Shown here: positions 1-5,008 of the stretch, in pieces
Position numbering within the stretch: the first letter of the stretch is position 1
Layout of the letters: each line of letters starts with the position of its first letter
From: Pseudomonadota bacterium
GTDB lineage: Bacteria; Pseudomonadota; Gammaproteobacteria; Pseudomonadales; Pseudomonadaceae
Direction: 5' to 3'
DNA length: 6,399 nucleotides
NCBI GenBank assembly: GCA_023388335.1
Contig: JAEWGL010000148.1
Span: 1 to 6,399 of the forward strand
Notes under the pieces: generated by a model
Told to the model about the DNA's origin: nothing
Databases searched by the model: none
What the model saw: only the letters and a program-made list of their open reading frames with translations
Position numbers and translations under genes: made by a program

Positions 1-168
1 GCCCATGGCCTGGGCCTTGGCGCGGGCCGGCTCGACCTCTTCGCCCTGACCGAGGTCAGCGGTGAAGGTCACCACTTCGCAGTTGTAGGTATCCTGCAGC
101 CACTTGAGAATCACCGAAGTATCAAGGCCGCCGGAATACGCCAGTACGACCTTTTTTACGTCCGCCAT
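1..168 (-). CDS. argG: Argininosuccinate synthase, N-terminal 56 residues (cut by window start)
   Basis: Argininosuccinate synthase joins citrulline and aspartate using ATP, the penultimate step of arginine biosynthesis in the cytoplasm. Only the first 56 codons are present, beginning MADVKKVVLAYSGGLDTSVI. The SGGLDTS nucleotide-binding loop (residues 12-18) is the PP-loop signature of the family and is followed by the expected LKWLQ helix and a VVTFTADLGQG strand-turn, so the assignment is firm. The start at 168 is supported by a GGAG Shine-Dalgarno sequence about 7 nt upstream (near 176-179). A second ATG at 173-171 is out of frame. The gene lies downstream of motY on the same strand but has its own control region carrying a tandem ArgR-type operator (223-264), so it is probably transcribed separately. 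The other arginine gene, argF, is at the far end of the window. Confidence 0.96.
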   Translation of the reverse strand, partial: MADVKKVVLAYSGGLDTSVILKWLQDTYNCEVVTFTADLGQGEEVEPARAKAQAMG

Positions 169-222
169 GCCATCACTCCACGGGGTTGTACGGAAAGCCG
201 TCGATTCTACCGGTCTTGCCGA

Positions 223-264
223 AAAATTTACAGTGGGGCGACAGCTTGTGACGACAAAGCGACA
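223..264 (-). promoter_or_regulatory. Tandem ArgR-type operator upstream of argG
   Basis: Read on the minus strand there are two TGTCGC hexamers (264-259 and 243-238) exactly 21 bp apart. The second continues as TGTCGC-N8-AA, an exact match to the half-site TGTCGC-N8-AA-N5 described for Pseudomonas ArgR. The first has CA in place of AA. The 21-bp period equals the published direct-repeat spacing. A weak promoter (TTGTCG at 257-252, TGTAAA at 232-227, 19-bp spacer) lies inside the array, so bound ArgR would be expected to block RNA polymerase. The match and spacing are seen directly. Repression by arginine is inferred from the family. Confidence 0.72.
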
Positions 265-276
265 GGAACGGTCAAG

Positions 277-297
277 AGCGCGACGAATGGTCGCGCT
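277..297 (-). terminator. Hairpin at the end of motY (possible weak terminator)
   Basis: A perfect 8-bp inverted repeat (AGCGCGAC / GTCGCGCT, loop of 5) overlaps the motY stop codon. On the minus strand it is followed by CTCTTGACC, not a clean U tract, so it may only attenuate or stabilise the transcript 3' end. Confidence 0.4.
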
Positions 298-1261
298 ACG
301 ACTTGCCTGGCATCACTGCGGCGGGCATAGCCGGTGTCATCGCCGCAGACGGCTCGTTCGCTTTCGGCACGGCTTGGTCCTGCGGCTTCTCGAGTGTTTT
401 TTCCACCACTGCGACGCGCTCGAGCTGGACATTGACCCGCCGGTTGCGCGCTCGGTTGGCAGGGCTGTTGTTCTTTGCCAGCGGGTAGCGCTCGCCGTGA
501 AAGCGCAGGGTGATCTGCTCTGGCGCCACGCCGTGGGCCTTGAAGTAGTCCATCACCGCCAGTGCGCGTCGGCGTGACAGGTCCCGATTGGTCAGGCGAT
601 TGCCACTGTTGTCGGAATGCCCGTCGAGCTCGATATGGTTGACCGTGGGATCGGCCTTCAGGTACTCGAGGATTACATCCAGACGGGCGCGGGCAGCGCT
701 GTCGAGCTCGACGCCGCCTCCGGGGAAGCCGACCTGGGTCTGGCGAACCTGGTCATAGTTCATTGCCAGCAGTTTGGTGGCGCACATCTGGTAGTCGTCA
801 TAGGCCTTGCTGAAACTCACCGGCAAGACCCGTACCTCCATGACCCGGCCACCTTCGCCAGTATAGTTGCGCACCACCGCGCTGCGGCCATCGAGCAGGC
901 CATTGATCAGGCGACTGGCCTGGCCTTGCGAGCTGCTGAAGAGCACGCCGCCGCGGGCCATGCGCACCGCGCCAAGGTTGAGGTCACCGCGCCCCGGCTG
1001 CCAGGGCGCCGCCGCAGCCAGCAAGGTGGCGGTGCCGGCGCCTAGCCCATTGCTGGCCGAACGGAGCTGGAAGGTTGCCTGCTCCCCCGCGCGACGCACG
1101 AACTCGCCGCTGCCGAAGCCGCTGATCGGCTGGATCAGCCGGCATTCGAACGGGTCGCCCTCGACCTTCCACTCGATGTTTTCCATGCGAGTCTGGAAAG
1201 TCAGTGCCATGGCCGGCAGGCTGGCAAACATACTGAACAGGGCTAGGTAATGCTGGCGCAC
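296..1261 (-). CDS. motY: MotY, sodium-type flagellar motor T-ring protein with OmpA-like domain
   Basis: MotY is a periplasmic protein that, with MotX in Vibrio, forms the T ring around the flagellar basal body and helps anchor stators to peptidoglycan. The 321-residue product has a signal peptide (residues 1-19, hydrophobic core, cleavage probably after AMA), then the MotY-specific N-terminal domain (about 20-175) with the typical FECRL...GF.S.EFVRRAGE stretch. Its two cysteines, C40 and C160, correspond to the disulfide pair known from Vibrio MotY. The OmpA-like peptidoglycan-binding domain (about 180-285) shows ELDGHSDNSGN, LSRRRA and NRARNRRV. An Ala/Pro-rich tail (about 287-321) follows. 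I chose the GTG at 1261 because GGAG sits 6 nt before it. A GTG four codons upstream (1273) has no evident ribosome site. A FliA-type promoter (1297-1323) directly upstream supports MotY over a generic OmpA-family lipoprotein. The gene is divergent from pyrC. Confidence 0.88.
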   Translation of the reverse strand: MRQHYLALFSMFASLPAMALTFQTRMENIEWKVEGDPFECRLIQPISGFGSGEFVRRAGEQATFQLRSASNGLGAGTATLLAAAAPWQPGRGDLNLGAVRMARGGVLFSSSQGQASRLINGLLDGRSAVVRNYTGEGGRVMEVRVLPVSFSKAYDDYQMCATKLLAMNYDQVRQTQVGFPGGGVELDSAARARLDVILEYLKADPTVNHIELDGHSDNSGNRLTNRDLSRRRALAVMDYFKAHGVAPEQITLRFHGERYPLAKNNSPANRARNRRVNVQLERVAVVEKTLEKPQDQAVPKANEPSAAMTPAMPAAVMPGKS

Positions 1262-1296
1262 GGGCGGCTCCACAGGTTTTCACGGCATACCCCAGG

Positions 1297-1323
1297 CTAT
1301 CGGTCCCTTTCGGCAAAACTTGA
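1297..1323 (-). promoter_or_regulatory. FliA (sigma-28) promoter of motY
   Basis: On the minus strand, TCAAGTTT (1323-1316) and ACCGATAG (1304-1297) are separated by exactly 11 bp. The known FliA consensus is TAAAGTTT-N11-GCCGATAA, with TCAAG favoured in Pseudomonas. The inferred transcript start near 1290 leaves a leader of about 28 nt before the GTG at 1261. The two promoter boxes also form a dyad (GGCTATC at 1295-1301, GATAGCC at 1322-1328), which may be coincidental. Confidence 0.75.
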
Positions 1324-1389
1324 TAGCCGTGCTCGGCCCCGGCTTTTCCGGTAGCATTCACCCTGAGTTCGACCCGCCTGGAATCCCCA

Positions 1390-2436
1390 ATGTCCGATCG
1401 CCTGACCCTCCTGCGTCCCGATGACTGGCACATCCATCTTCGCGATGGCGCTGTACTGCCACATACCGTCGGTGACGTGGCGCGCACCTTTGCCCGTGCC
1501 ATCATCATGCCCAACCTGGTACCGCCGGTGCGCACCGCCGACGAAGCTCGCGCCTACCGCGAGCGCATTCTGGCCGCGCGCCCGTCCGGCAGCCGCTTCG
1601 AGCCGCTGATGGTGCTCTACCTCACCGACCGCACCCTGCCTGAGGACATCCATGCCGCCAAGGCCTCGGGCTTCGTGCATGCCGCCAAGTTGTACCCGGC
1701 AGGTGCCACCACCAACTCCGACTCCGGCGTGACCAGCATCGACAAGATCTTCCCGGTGCTCGAAGCCCTGGCCGAAGTCGGCATGCCGCTGCTGGTCCAC
1801 GGTGAGGTGACGCGCAGCGAGATCGACGTGTTCGACCGCGAGAAGCTGTTCATCGACGAGCACCTGACCCGCGTGGTCGCGCGCTTCCCGACCCTGAAGG
1901 TAGTGTTCGAGCACATCACCACGGCCGATGCCGCGCAGTTCGTCAAGGAAGCGCCGAGCAACGTCGGCGCGACCATTACGGCCCAGCACCTGCTATACAA
2001 CCGCAACCATATGCTGGTTGGCGGCATCCGCCCGCACTTCTATTGCCTGCCGATCCTCAAGCGCAACAGCCACCAGGTGGCGCTACTGGATGCGGCCACC
2101 AGCGGCAGCAGCAAGTTTTTCCTCGGCACCGACTCGGCGCCCCATGCCCGGCATGCCAAGGAAGCCGCCTGCGGTTGCGCCGGCTGCTACACCGCCTACG
2201 CCGCCATCGAGATGTATGCCGAGGCATTCGAGCAGCGCAACGCACTGGACAAGCTGGAAGGCTTCGCGAGCCTGCACGGCCCGGCCTTCTATGGCCTGCC
2301 GGCGAACACTGACACCATCACCCTGGTCCGTGAAGAATGGACCGCACCTGACAGCCTGCCCTTCGGTGAGCAGACTGTCATCCCGCTGCGCGCCGGTGAA
2401 AAACTGCGCTGGCGCCTGCTGGAGGACAATGCGTGA
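1390..2436 (+). CDS. pyrC: Dihydroorotase, class II (PyrC)
   Basis: Dihydroorotase closes carbamoyl aspartate to dihydroorotate, the third step of pyrimidine synthesis, using a two-zinc centre. The 348-residue protein is a full-length class II enzyme. All metal and catalytic residues can be seen: H14 and H16 in DWHIHLRDG, K100 (the carboxylated bridging lysine, in HAAKLYPAGATTNS), H137 in LLVHGEV, H175 in FEHITT and catalytic D248 in LGTDSAPH. These align with E. coli PyrC at a constant offset of two. The ATG at 1390 has only a weak Shine-Dalgarno sequence (TGGA, about 1379-1382). The 128-bp gap to motY must hold its promoter, but I find no convincing -35/-10 pair. TGA overlaps the GTG start of rnt by 4 nt, so the two are translationally coupled. 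Confidence 0.97.
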   Translation: MSDRLTLLRPDDWHIHLRDGAVLPHTVGDVARTFARAIIMPNLVPPVRTADEARAYRERILAARPSGSRFEPLMVLYLTDRTLPEDIHAAKASGFVHAAKLYPAGATTNSDSGVTSIDKIFPVLEALAEVGMPLLVHGEVTRSEIDVFDREKLFIDEHLTRVVARFPTLKVVFEHITTADAAQFVKEAPSNVGATITAQHLLYNRNHMLVGGIRPHFYCLPILKRNSHQVALLDAATSGSSKFFLGTDSAPHARHAKEAACGCAGCYTAYAAIEMYAEAFEQRNALDKLEGFASLHGPAFYGLPANTDTITLVREEWTAPDSLPFGEQTVIPLRAGEKLRWRLLEDNA

Positions 2437-3104
2437 GCGAAGATCGCTTTGATGACGACCAGGACGGTCAGGTAGGCGGCCCGCGTCATCCGATGGCCGA
2501 ACGTTTTCGTGGCTACCTGCCCGTGGTGGTGGACGTCGAGACCGGTGGCTTCAACAGCGCCACCGATGCCCTACTGGAGATCGCCGCCGTTACCATCGGC
2601 ATGGACGAGAAAGGCTTCCTGTTTCCGGAACACACCTACTTCTTCCGCGTCGAGCCGTTCGAAGGCGCCAATATCGAACCGGCCGCCCTGGAATTCACCG
2701 GGATCAAGCTGGACCACCCACTGCGCATGGCCGTCAGCGAAGAGTCGGCGCTGACCGACATCTTCCGCGGCGTGCGCAAGGCTTTGAAAGCCAATGGCTG
2801 CAAACGGGCGATTCTGGTCGGCCACAACAGCAGCTTCGACCTGGGCTTCGTCAATGCCGCGGTGGCGCGCAATGACCTCAAGCGCAATCCCTTCCACCCC
2901 TTCTCCAGTTTCGATACGGCGACCCTGGCCGGCCTGGCCTATGGCCAGACCGTGCTGGCCCGGGCCTGCCAAAGCGCTGACATCGACTTCGACGGTCGCG
3001 AGGCGCATTCGGCGCGCTACGACACCGAGAAGACCGCCGAGCTGTTCTGCGGGATCGTCAATCGCTGGAAAGACCTGGGCGGCTGGCGCGACTTCAACGA
3101 CTGA
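2433..3104 (+). CDS. rnt: Ribonuclease T
   Basis: RNase T is a DEDDh 3'-5' exoribonuclease that trims the 3' ends of tRNA and other stable RNAs and takes part in end turnover of the tRNA CCA. The 223-residue protein has all five catalytic residues: D34 and E36 in VVVDVETGG, D136 in VGHNSSFDLGF, and H192 and D197 in EAHSARYDTEKTAELF. These sit 11 residues later than in the E. coli enzyme because of an acidic N-terminal extension (SEDRFDDDQDGQ). Dimer formation is expected from the family. The start is GTG at 2433, which overlaps the pyrC stop as GTGA. A strong GGAGG (2421-2425) lies 7 nt ahead, inside pyrC. The gene is followed closely by a bidirectional terminator, so pyrC-rnt is a two-gene unit. 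Confidence 0.96.
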   Translation: MSEDRFDDDQDGQVGGPRHPMAERFRGYLPVVVDVETGGFNSATDALLEIAAVTIGMDEKGFLFPEHTYFFRVEPFEGANIEPAALEFTGIKLDHPLRMAVSEESALTDIFRGVRKALKANGCKRAILVGHNSSFDLGFVNAAVARNDLKRNPFHPFSSFDTATLAGLAYGQTVLARACQSADIDFDGREAHSARYDTEKTAELFCGIVNRWKDLGGWRDFND

Positions 3105-3124
3105 GTCGAGCCATGCAGCAGGCA

Positions 3125-3158
3125 TAAAAAAACCGGCCATCACGGCCGGTTCTTTTTA
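3125..3158. terminator. Bidirectional rho-independent terminator between rnt and the peroxiredoxin gene
   Basis: An 8-bp stem AACCGGCC (3131-3138) / GGCCGGTT (3144-3151) with a 5-nt loop is flanked by an A run on the left (3126-3132) and a T-rich tract on the right (3151-3157). Both convergent genes therefore end in a hairpin plus U tract: rnt on plus, the peroxiredoxin gene on minus. Confidence 0.93.
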
Positions 3159-3166
3159 TCTGGCGA

Positions 3167-3769
3167 TTACAGGTTGCCAGCATTCTCGCTCAGGTAAGCA
3201 GCAACACCTTCCGGCGAAGCGGTCATGCCCTTGTCGCCTTTTTTCCAGTTGGCCGGGCAGACTTCGCCGTGCTCTTCGTGGAATTGCAGGGCGTCGACCA
3301 GACGCAGCAGCTCGTCCATGTTACGGCCCAGCGGCAGGTCGTTGACGATCTGCGAGCGGACAACGCCGTTGTGGTCGATCAGGAACGCGCCACGGAAGGC
3401 CACGCCGCCTTCGGATTCAACGTCGTAGGCCTTGCAGATCTCGTGGGAGATGTCGGCTGCCAGGGTGTACTTGACCTGGCCGATACCGCCCTTGTCGACC
3501 GGGGTGTTGCGCCAGGCATTGTGGGTGAAGTGCGAGTCGATCGAAACACCGATGACTTCCACGCCGCGGGCCTGGAACTCGGGAATGCGGTTGTCCAGGG
3601 CGATCAGCTCGGACGGGCAGACGAAGGTGAAGTCCAGAGGGTAGAAGAACACCAGGCCATACTTGCCCTTGATGGCCGAAGCCAGGTTGAAGCTGTCGAC
3701 GATTTCGCCATTGCCCAGTACGGCGGCGACGGTGAAGTCCGGGGCTTTTTTACCAACGAGCACGCTCAT
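3167..3769 (-). CDS. Typical 2-Cys peroxiredoxin (AhpC/TSA, Prx1 type)
   Basis: The enzyme reduces hydrogen peroxide and organic hydroperoxides in the cytoplasm, probably recycled by thioredoxin. The 200-residue protein carries the peroxidatic cysteine C51 in FYPLDFTFVCPSE and the resolving cysteine C171 in GEVCPANW, so it is a typical 2-Cys peroxiredoxin and not a 1-Cys LsfA type. Its sequence is closer to the Prx1 (thioredoxin peroxidase, often called TsaA) group than to the roughly 187-residue AhpC. A GGIG motif (94-97) is present, but the C-terminal YF that accompanies easily over-oxidised Prx is replaced by YL (192-193). I recall a P. putida homologue reported to switch between peroxidase and chaperone activity. 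The ATG at 3769 is set by AGGAG 7 nt upstream. An in-frame extension to 3928 lacks such support. The gene is divergent from bfd. Confidence 0.95.
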   Translation of the reverse strand: MSVLVGKKAPDFTVAAVLGNGEIVDSFNLASAIKGKYGLVFFYPLDFTFVCPSELIALDNRIPEFQARGVEVIGVSIDSHFTHNAWRNTPVDKGGIGQVKYTLAADISHEICKAYDVESEGGVAFRGAFLIDHNGVVRSQIVNDLPLGRNMDELLRLVDALQFHEEHGEVCPANWKKGDKGMTASPEGVAAYLSENAGNL

Positions 3770-3803
3770 TCGATATCTCCTGATGGTGATGAAAATGGAC
3801 TGC

Positions 3804-3829
3804 CCGAGCGAGAAGGGTCCCCCGCTCGG
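3804..3829 (-). other. Hairpin in the leader of the peroxiredoxin gene
   Basis: A perfect 7-bp inverted repeat (CCGAGCG / CGCTCGG, loop of 12) lies 35 bp upstream of the peroxiredoxin start codon. If transcription starts near the possible -10 TATGAT (minus strand, 3854-3849), the hairpin is in the 5' untranslated region. It could affect mRNA stability or be a regulator site. No function can be assigned from sequence. Confidence 0.35.
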
Positions 3830-3921
3830 CAACACACAAAGGCCGACCATCATACACCGCTTGGGATAACACGCCGAATACAACCGCCCGTCGCCCATCA
3901 GCAAGGTTGAATCTCTGTGCT

Positions 3922-3950
3922 TTGACAAGCATTCTCATTACCATTACTCT
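3922..3950 (+). promoter_or_regulatory. Promoter of bfd with overlapping Fur-type box
   Basis: A consensus -35 TTGACA (3922-3927) is followed, after 17 bp, by a poor -10 TACTCT (3945-3950). Overlapping the -35 and spacer is GACAAGCATTCTCATTACC (3924-3942). Its reverse complement matches the Fur consensus GATAATGATAATCATTATC at 14 of 19 positions by hand count. A Fur repressor bound here would block the promoter when iron is plentiful. This agrees with the known low-iron induction of bfd in P. aeruginosa. Confidence 0.65.
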
Positions 3951-3988
3951 CCATATCATCAAGCCGCAACCAGTGATGGACTGACTCT

Positions 3989-4207
3989 ATGTATGTGTGT
4001 CTTTGTGTTGGTGTAACCGACGGACAGATCCGCGATGCGATCTATGAAGGATGCTGCAGCTACAAGGAAGTCCGAGCCGCTACCAATGTGGGCACCCAGT
4101 GCGGCAAATGTGCGTGCCTGGCCAAGGAGGTAGTGCGCGAAACCCTCACCGAACTGCAGGTCAGCCAGGCTGCCCTGCCCTATCCCGCGGAATTTACTGC
4201 GGCATAA
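3989..4207 (+). CDS. bfd: Bacterioferritin-associated ferredoxin (Bfd)
   Basis: Bfd is a small [2Fe-2S] protein that docks on bacterioferritin and passes electrons to its heme, so that stored ferric iron is reduced and released. The 72-residue product has the family's cluster ligands C4, C6, C38 and C41 (C-X-C then TQCGKC), a helix-turn-helix-like fold region between them, and extra cysteines C22, C23 and C43. Its length equals that of known Bfd proteins. The start is ATG at 3989. The Shine-Dalgarno sequence is weak (ATGGA, 8 nt away). The first codons are unusually T-rich (TAT GTG TGT CTT TGT GTT GGT GTA), unlike the GC-ending codons later in the gene. The gene lies just before bfr, separated by its own terminator, and is divergent from the peroxiredoxin gene. 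Confidence 0.96.
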   Translation: MYVCLCVGVTDGQIRDAIYEGCCSYKEVRAATNVGTQCGKCACLAKEVVRETLTELQVSQAALPYPAEFTAA

Positions 4208-4224
4208 ATATCTCGAATCTGAAG

Positions 4225-4250
4225 AACCGGACCCAGCGTCCGGTTTTTTT
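4225..4250 (+). terminator. Rho-independent terminator of bfd
   Basis: An 8-bp stem AACCGGAC (4225-4232) / GTCCGGTT (4238-4245) with a 5-nt loop runs into seven T residues (4244-4250), 17 nt after the bfd stop. It separates bfd from bfr, so the two can be controlled independently. Confidence 0.95.
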
Positions 4251-4288
4251 ATGCCTGTAATTCAACTAGTTAGGGCTTAGACGCGGTT

Positions 4289-4307
4289 CACAAACATTCT
4301 TATTCCG
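4289..4307 (+). promoter_or_regulatory. Fur-box-like motif upstream of bfr, resembling the bfd site
   Basis: CACAAACATTCTTATTCCG shares 14 of 19 positions with the Fur-like site of bfd (common core ACAA.CATTCT.ATT), although it matches the Fur consensus at only about 9 of 19. It sits in a markedly AT-rich island (about 4286-4340). Direct Fur action at bfr is uncertain. In P. aeruginosa bfrB is raised by iron largely through PrrF small RNAs. Confidence 0.35.
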
Positions 4308-4340
4308 ATTAATTTTCATTTATTATTCAATAACTTAGGT

Positions 4341-4369
4341 TTGACACTGGAAGTTGTCGAGATCACACT
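4341..4369 (+). promoter_or_regulatory. Candidate promoter of bfr
   Basis: A perfect -35 TTGACA (4341-4346) with a 17-bp spacer leads to a poor -10 CACACT (4364-4369), about 38 bp before the bfr start. An alternative -10, TATTAT (4321-4326), lies in the AT-rich island but has no good -35. Confidence 0.4.
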
Positions 4370-4407
4370 CCTGCTTATCGACACGTTTTCAAAGGGCAGG
4401 CTCCAGC

Positions 4408-4878
4408 ATGAAAGGCGACCTCAGCGTCATCCAGCATCTCAACAAGATCCTCGGAAACGAGCTGGTCGCAATCAACCAGTACTTCCTGCACGCGCGCATG
4501 TACGAGGATTGGGGCCTGGATAAACTCGGCAAGCACGAGTACAAGGAATCCATCGACGAGATGAAGCACGCTGACAAATTGATCAAGCGTATTCTCTTCC
4601 TCGAAGGCATCCCCAACGTTCAGGACCTGGGCAAGCTGCTGATCGGCGAGCACACCCGTGAAATGCTCGAGTGCGACCTGAAGATCGAGCAAAAAGGCGT
4701 GATAGACCTCAAGGCTGCTATTGCCCACTGCGAGACCGTGGGCGATTTCGGTAGCCGCGAGCTGCTCGAAGACATCCTCTCCTCCGAGGAAGAGCACATC
4801 GACTGGCTGGAAACCCAGCTTGGCCTGATCGACAAGATCAGCCTGGAGAACTACCTGCAATCGCAGATGGCGGAGTAA
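4408..4878 (+). CDS. bfrB: Bacterioferritin, BfrB type
   Basis: Bacterioferritin builds a 24-subunit cage with heme at the twofold interfaces. It oxidises ferrous iron at a di-iron site and stores it as ferric mineral. The 156-residue four-helix protein has the full ferroxidase set: E18, E51, H54, E94, E127 and H130. It also has M52, the axial heme ligand, so it is a heme-binding bacterioferritin and not a heme-free ferritin. Close likeness to P. aeruginosa BfrB, including the LLIGEHT..MLECDLK..Q stretch and the ENYLQSQM end, favours BfrB. E81, at the Bfd-docking surface as I recall it, is kept, while position 68 is Ile where I recall Leu. The ATG at 4408 has AGG 7 nt upstream. An in-frame ATG at 4354 would overlap the candidate promoter and adds non-family residues. 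The partner gene bfd lies just upstream. Confidence 0.96.
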   Translation: MKGDLSVIQHLNKILGNELVAINQYFLHARMYEDWGLDKLGKHEYKESIDEMKHADKLIKRILFLEGIPNVQDLGKLLIGEHTREMLECDLKIEQKGVIDLKAAIAHCETVGDFGSRELLEDILSSEEEHIDWLETQLGLIDKISLENYLQSQMAE

Positions 4879-4884
4879 CCTTCG

Positions 4885-4924
4885 CCCAACAAAAAGCCCC
4901 GCAAACGCGGGGCTTTTTGTTGGG
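4885..4924. terminator. Long symmetric bidirectional terminator between bfr and grxD
   Basis: Perfect 18-bp arms (4885-4902 and 4907-4924) surround an AAAC loop. The core is GCCCCGC / GCGGGGC, flanked by five A residues on the left and five T residues on the right, so it works as hairpin plus U tract in both directions. It begins 6 nt after the bfr stop and lies 84 bp past the grxD stop, serving both convergent genes. Confidence 0.95.
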
Positions 4925-4926
4925 CA

Positions 4927-4956
4927 GCTGTCAGTGGCGAGGGCGTCGCCGACAGC
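4927..4956. repeat. Imperfect inverted repeat near the grxD 3' end
   Basis: GCTGTC (4927-4932) pairs with GACAGC (4951-4956), and GGCGA (4936-4940) pairs with TCGCC (4946-4950), leaving a 3-nt bulge and a 5-nt loop. There is no U tract on either strand, so it is probably a stabilising 3' hairpin of the grxD transcript and not a terminator. Confidence 0.4.
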
Positions 4957-4973
4957 CTGCCCCGTTTGCTTGG

Positions 4974-4997
4974 GCCGGCCCCTGTGCGGGCAAGCCC
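4974..4997 (+). repeat. Degenerate REP-like element (P. putida type)
   Basis: GCCGGCC (4974-4980) followed by a GCGGGCAAGCCC block (4986-4997) resembles the first two-thirds of the P. putida REP consensus, as I remember it, with about three mismatches. The distal part (GCTCCTACAGG in the consensus) is missing. It ends 11 bp before the grxD stop codon, a typical extragenic 3' position between convergent genes. The consensus is from memory. Confidence 0.45.
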
Positions 4998-5008
4998 AGG
5001 CGCGCGGC

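Noticed and set aside
1320..1357. TTGATA (1320-1325) and TAGCAT (1352-1357) as a pyrC promoter
   Set aside because: The spacer of 26 bp is too long for sigma-70.
984..1989. Long minus-strand frames opposite motY/pyrC (984-1535 and 1297-1989)
   Set aside because: They are shadows of motY and pyrC, whose families and catalytic residues are clear. The shadow products have no recognisable domain.
2571..3143. 190-residue minus-strand frame opposite rnt
   Set aside because: Antisense shadow of RNase T. It runs through the terminator region and has no family features.
3269..3910. 213-residue plus-strand frame opposite the peroxiredoxin gene
   Set aside because: Codon-position shadow of a confidently identified gene, and it crosses that gene's start and leader.
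3770..3928. N-terminal extension of the peroxiredoxin (53 extra residues)
   Set aside because: The extension is not family-like, would contain the leader hairpin, and the internal ATG at 3769 has a strong AGGAG at proper distance.
4354..4407. N-terminal extension of bacterioferritin
   Set aside because: It overlaps the candidate promoter, and the family begins with MKGD at 4408.
4375..4860. 161-residue minus-strand frame opposite bfr
   Set aside because: Shadow of the bacterioferritin gene, with no ribosome site or domain.
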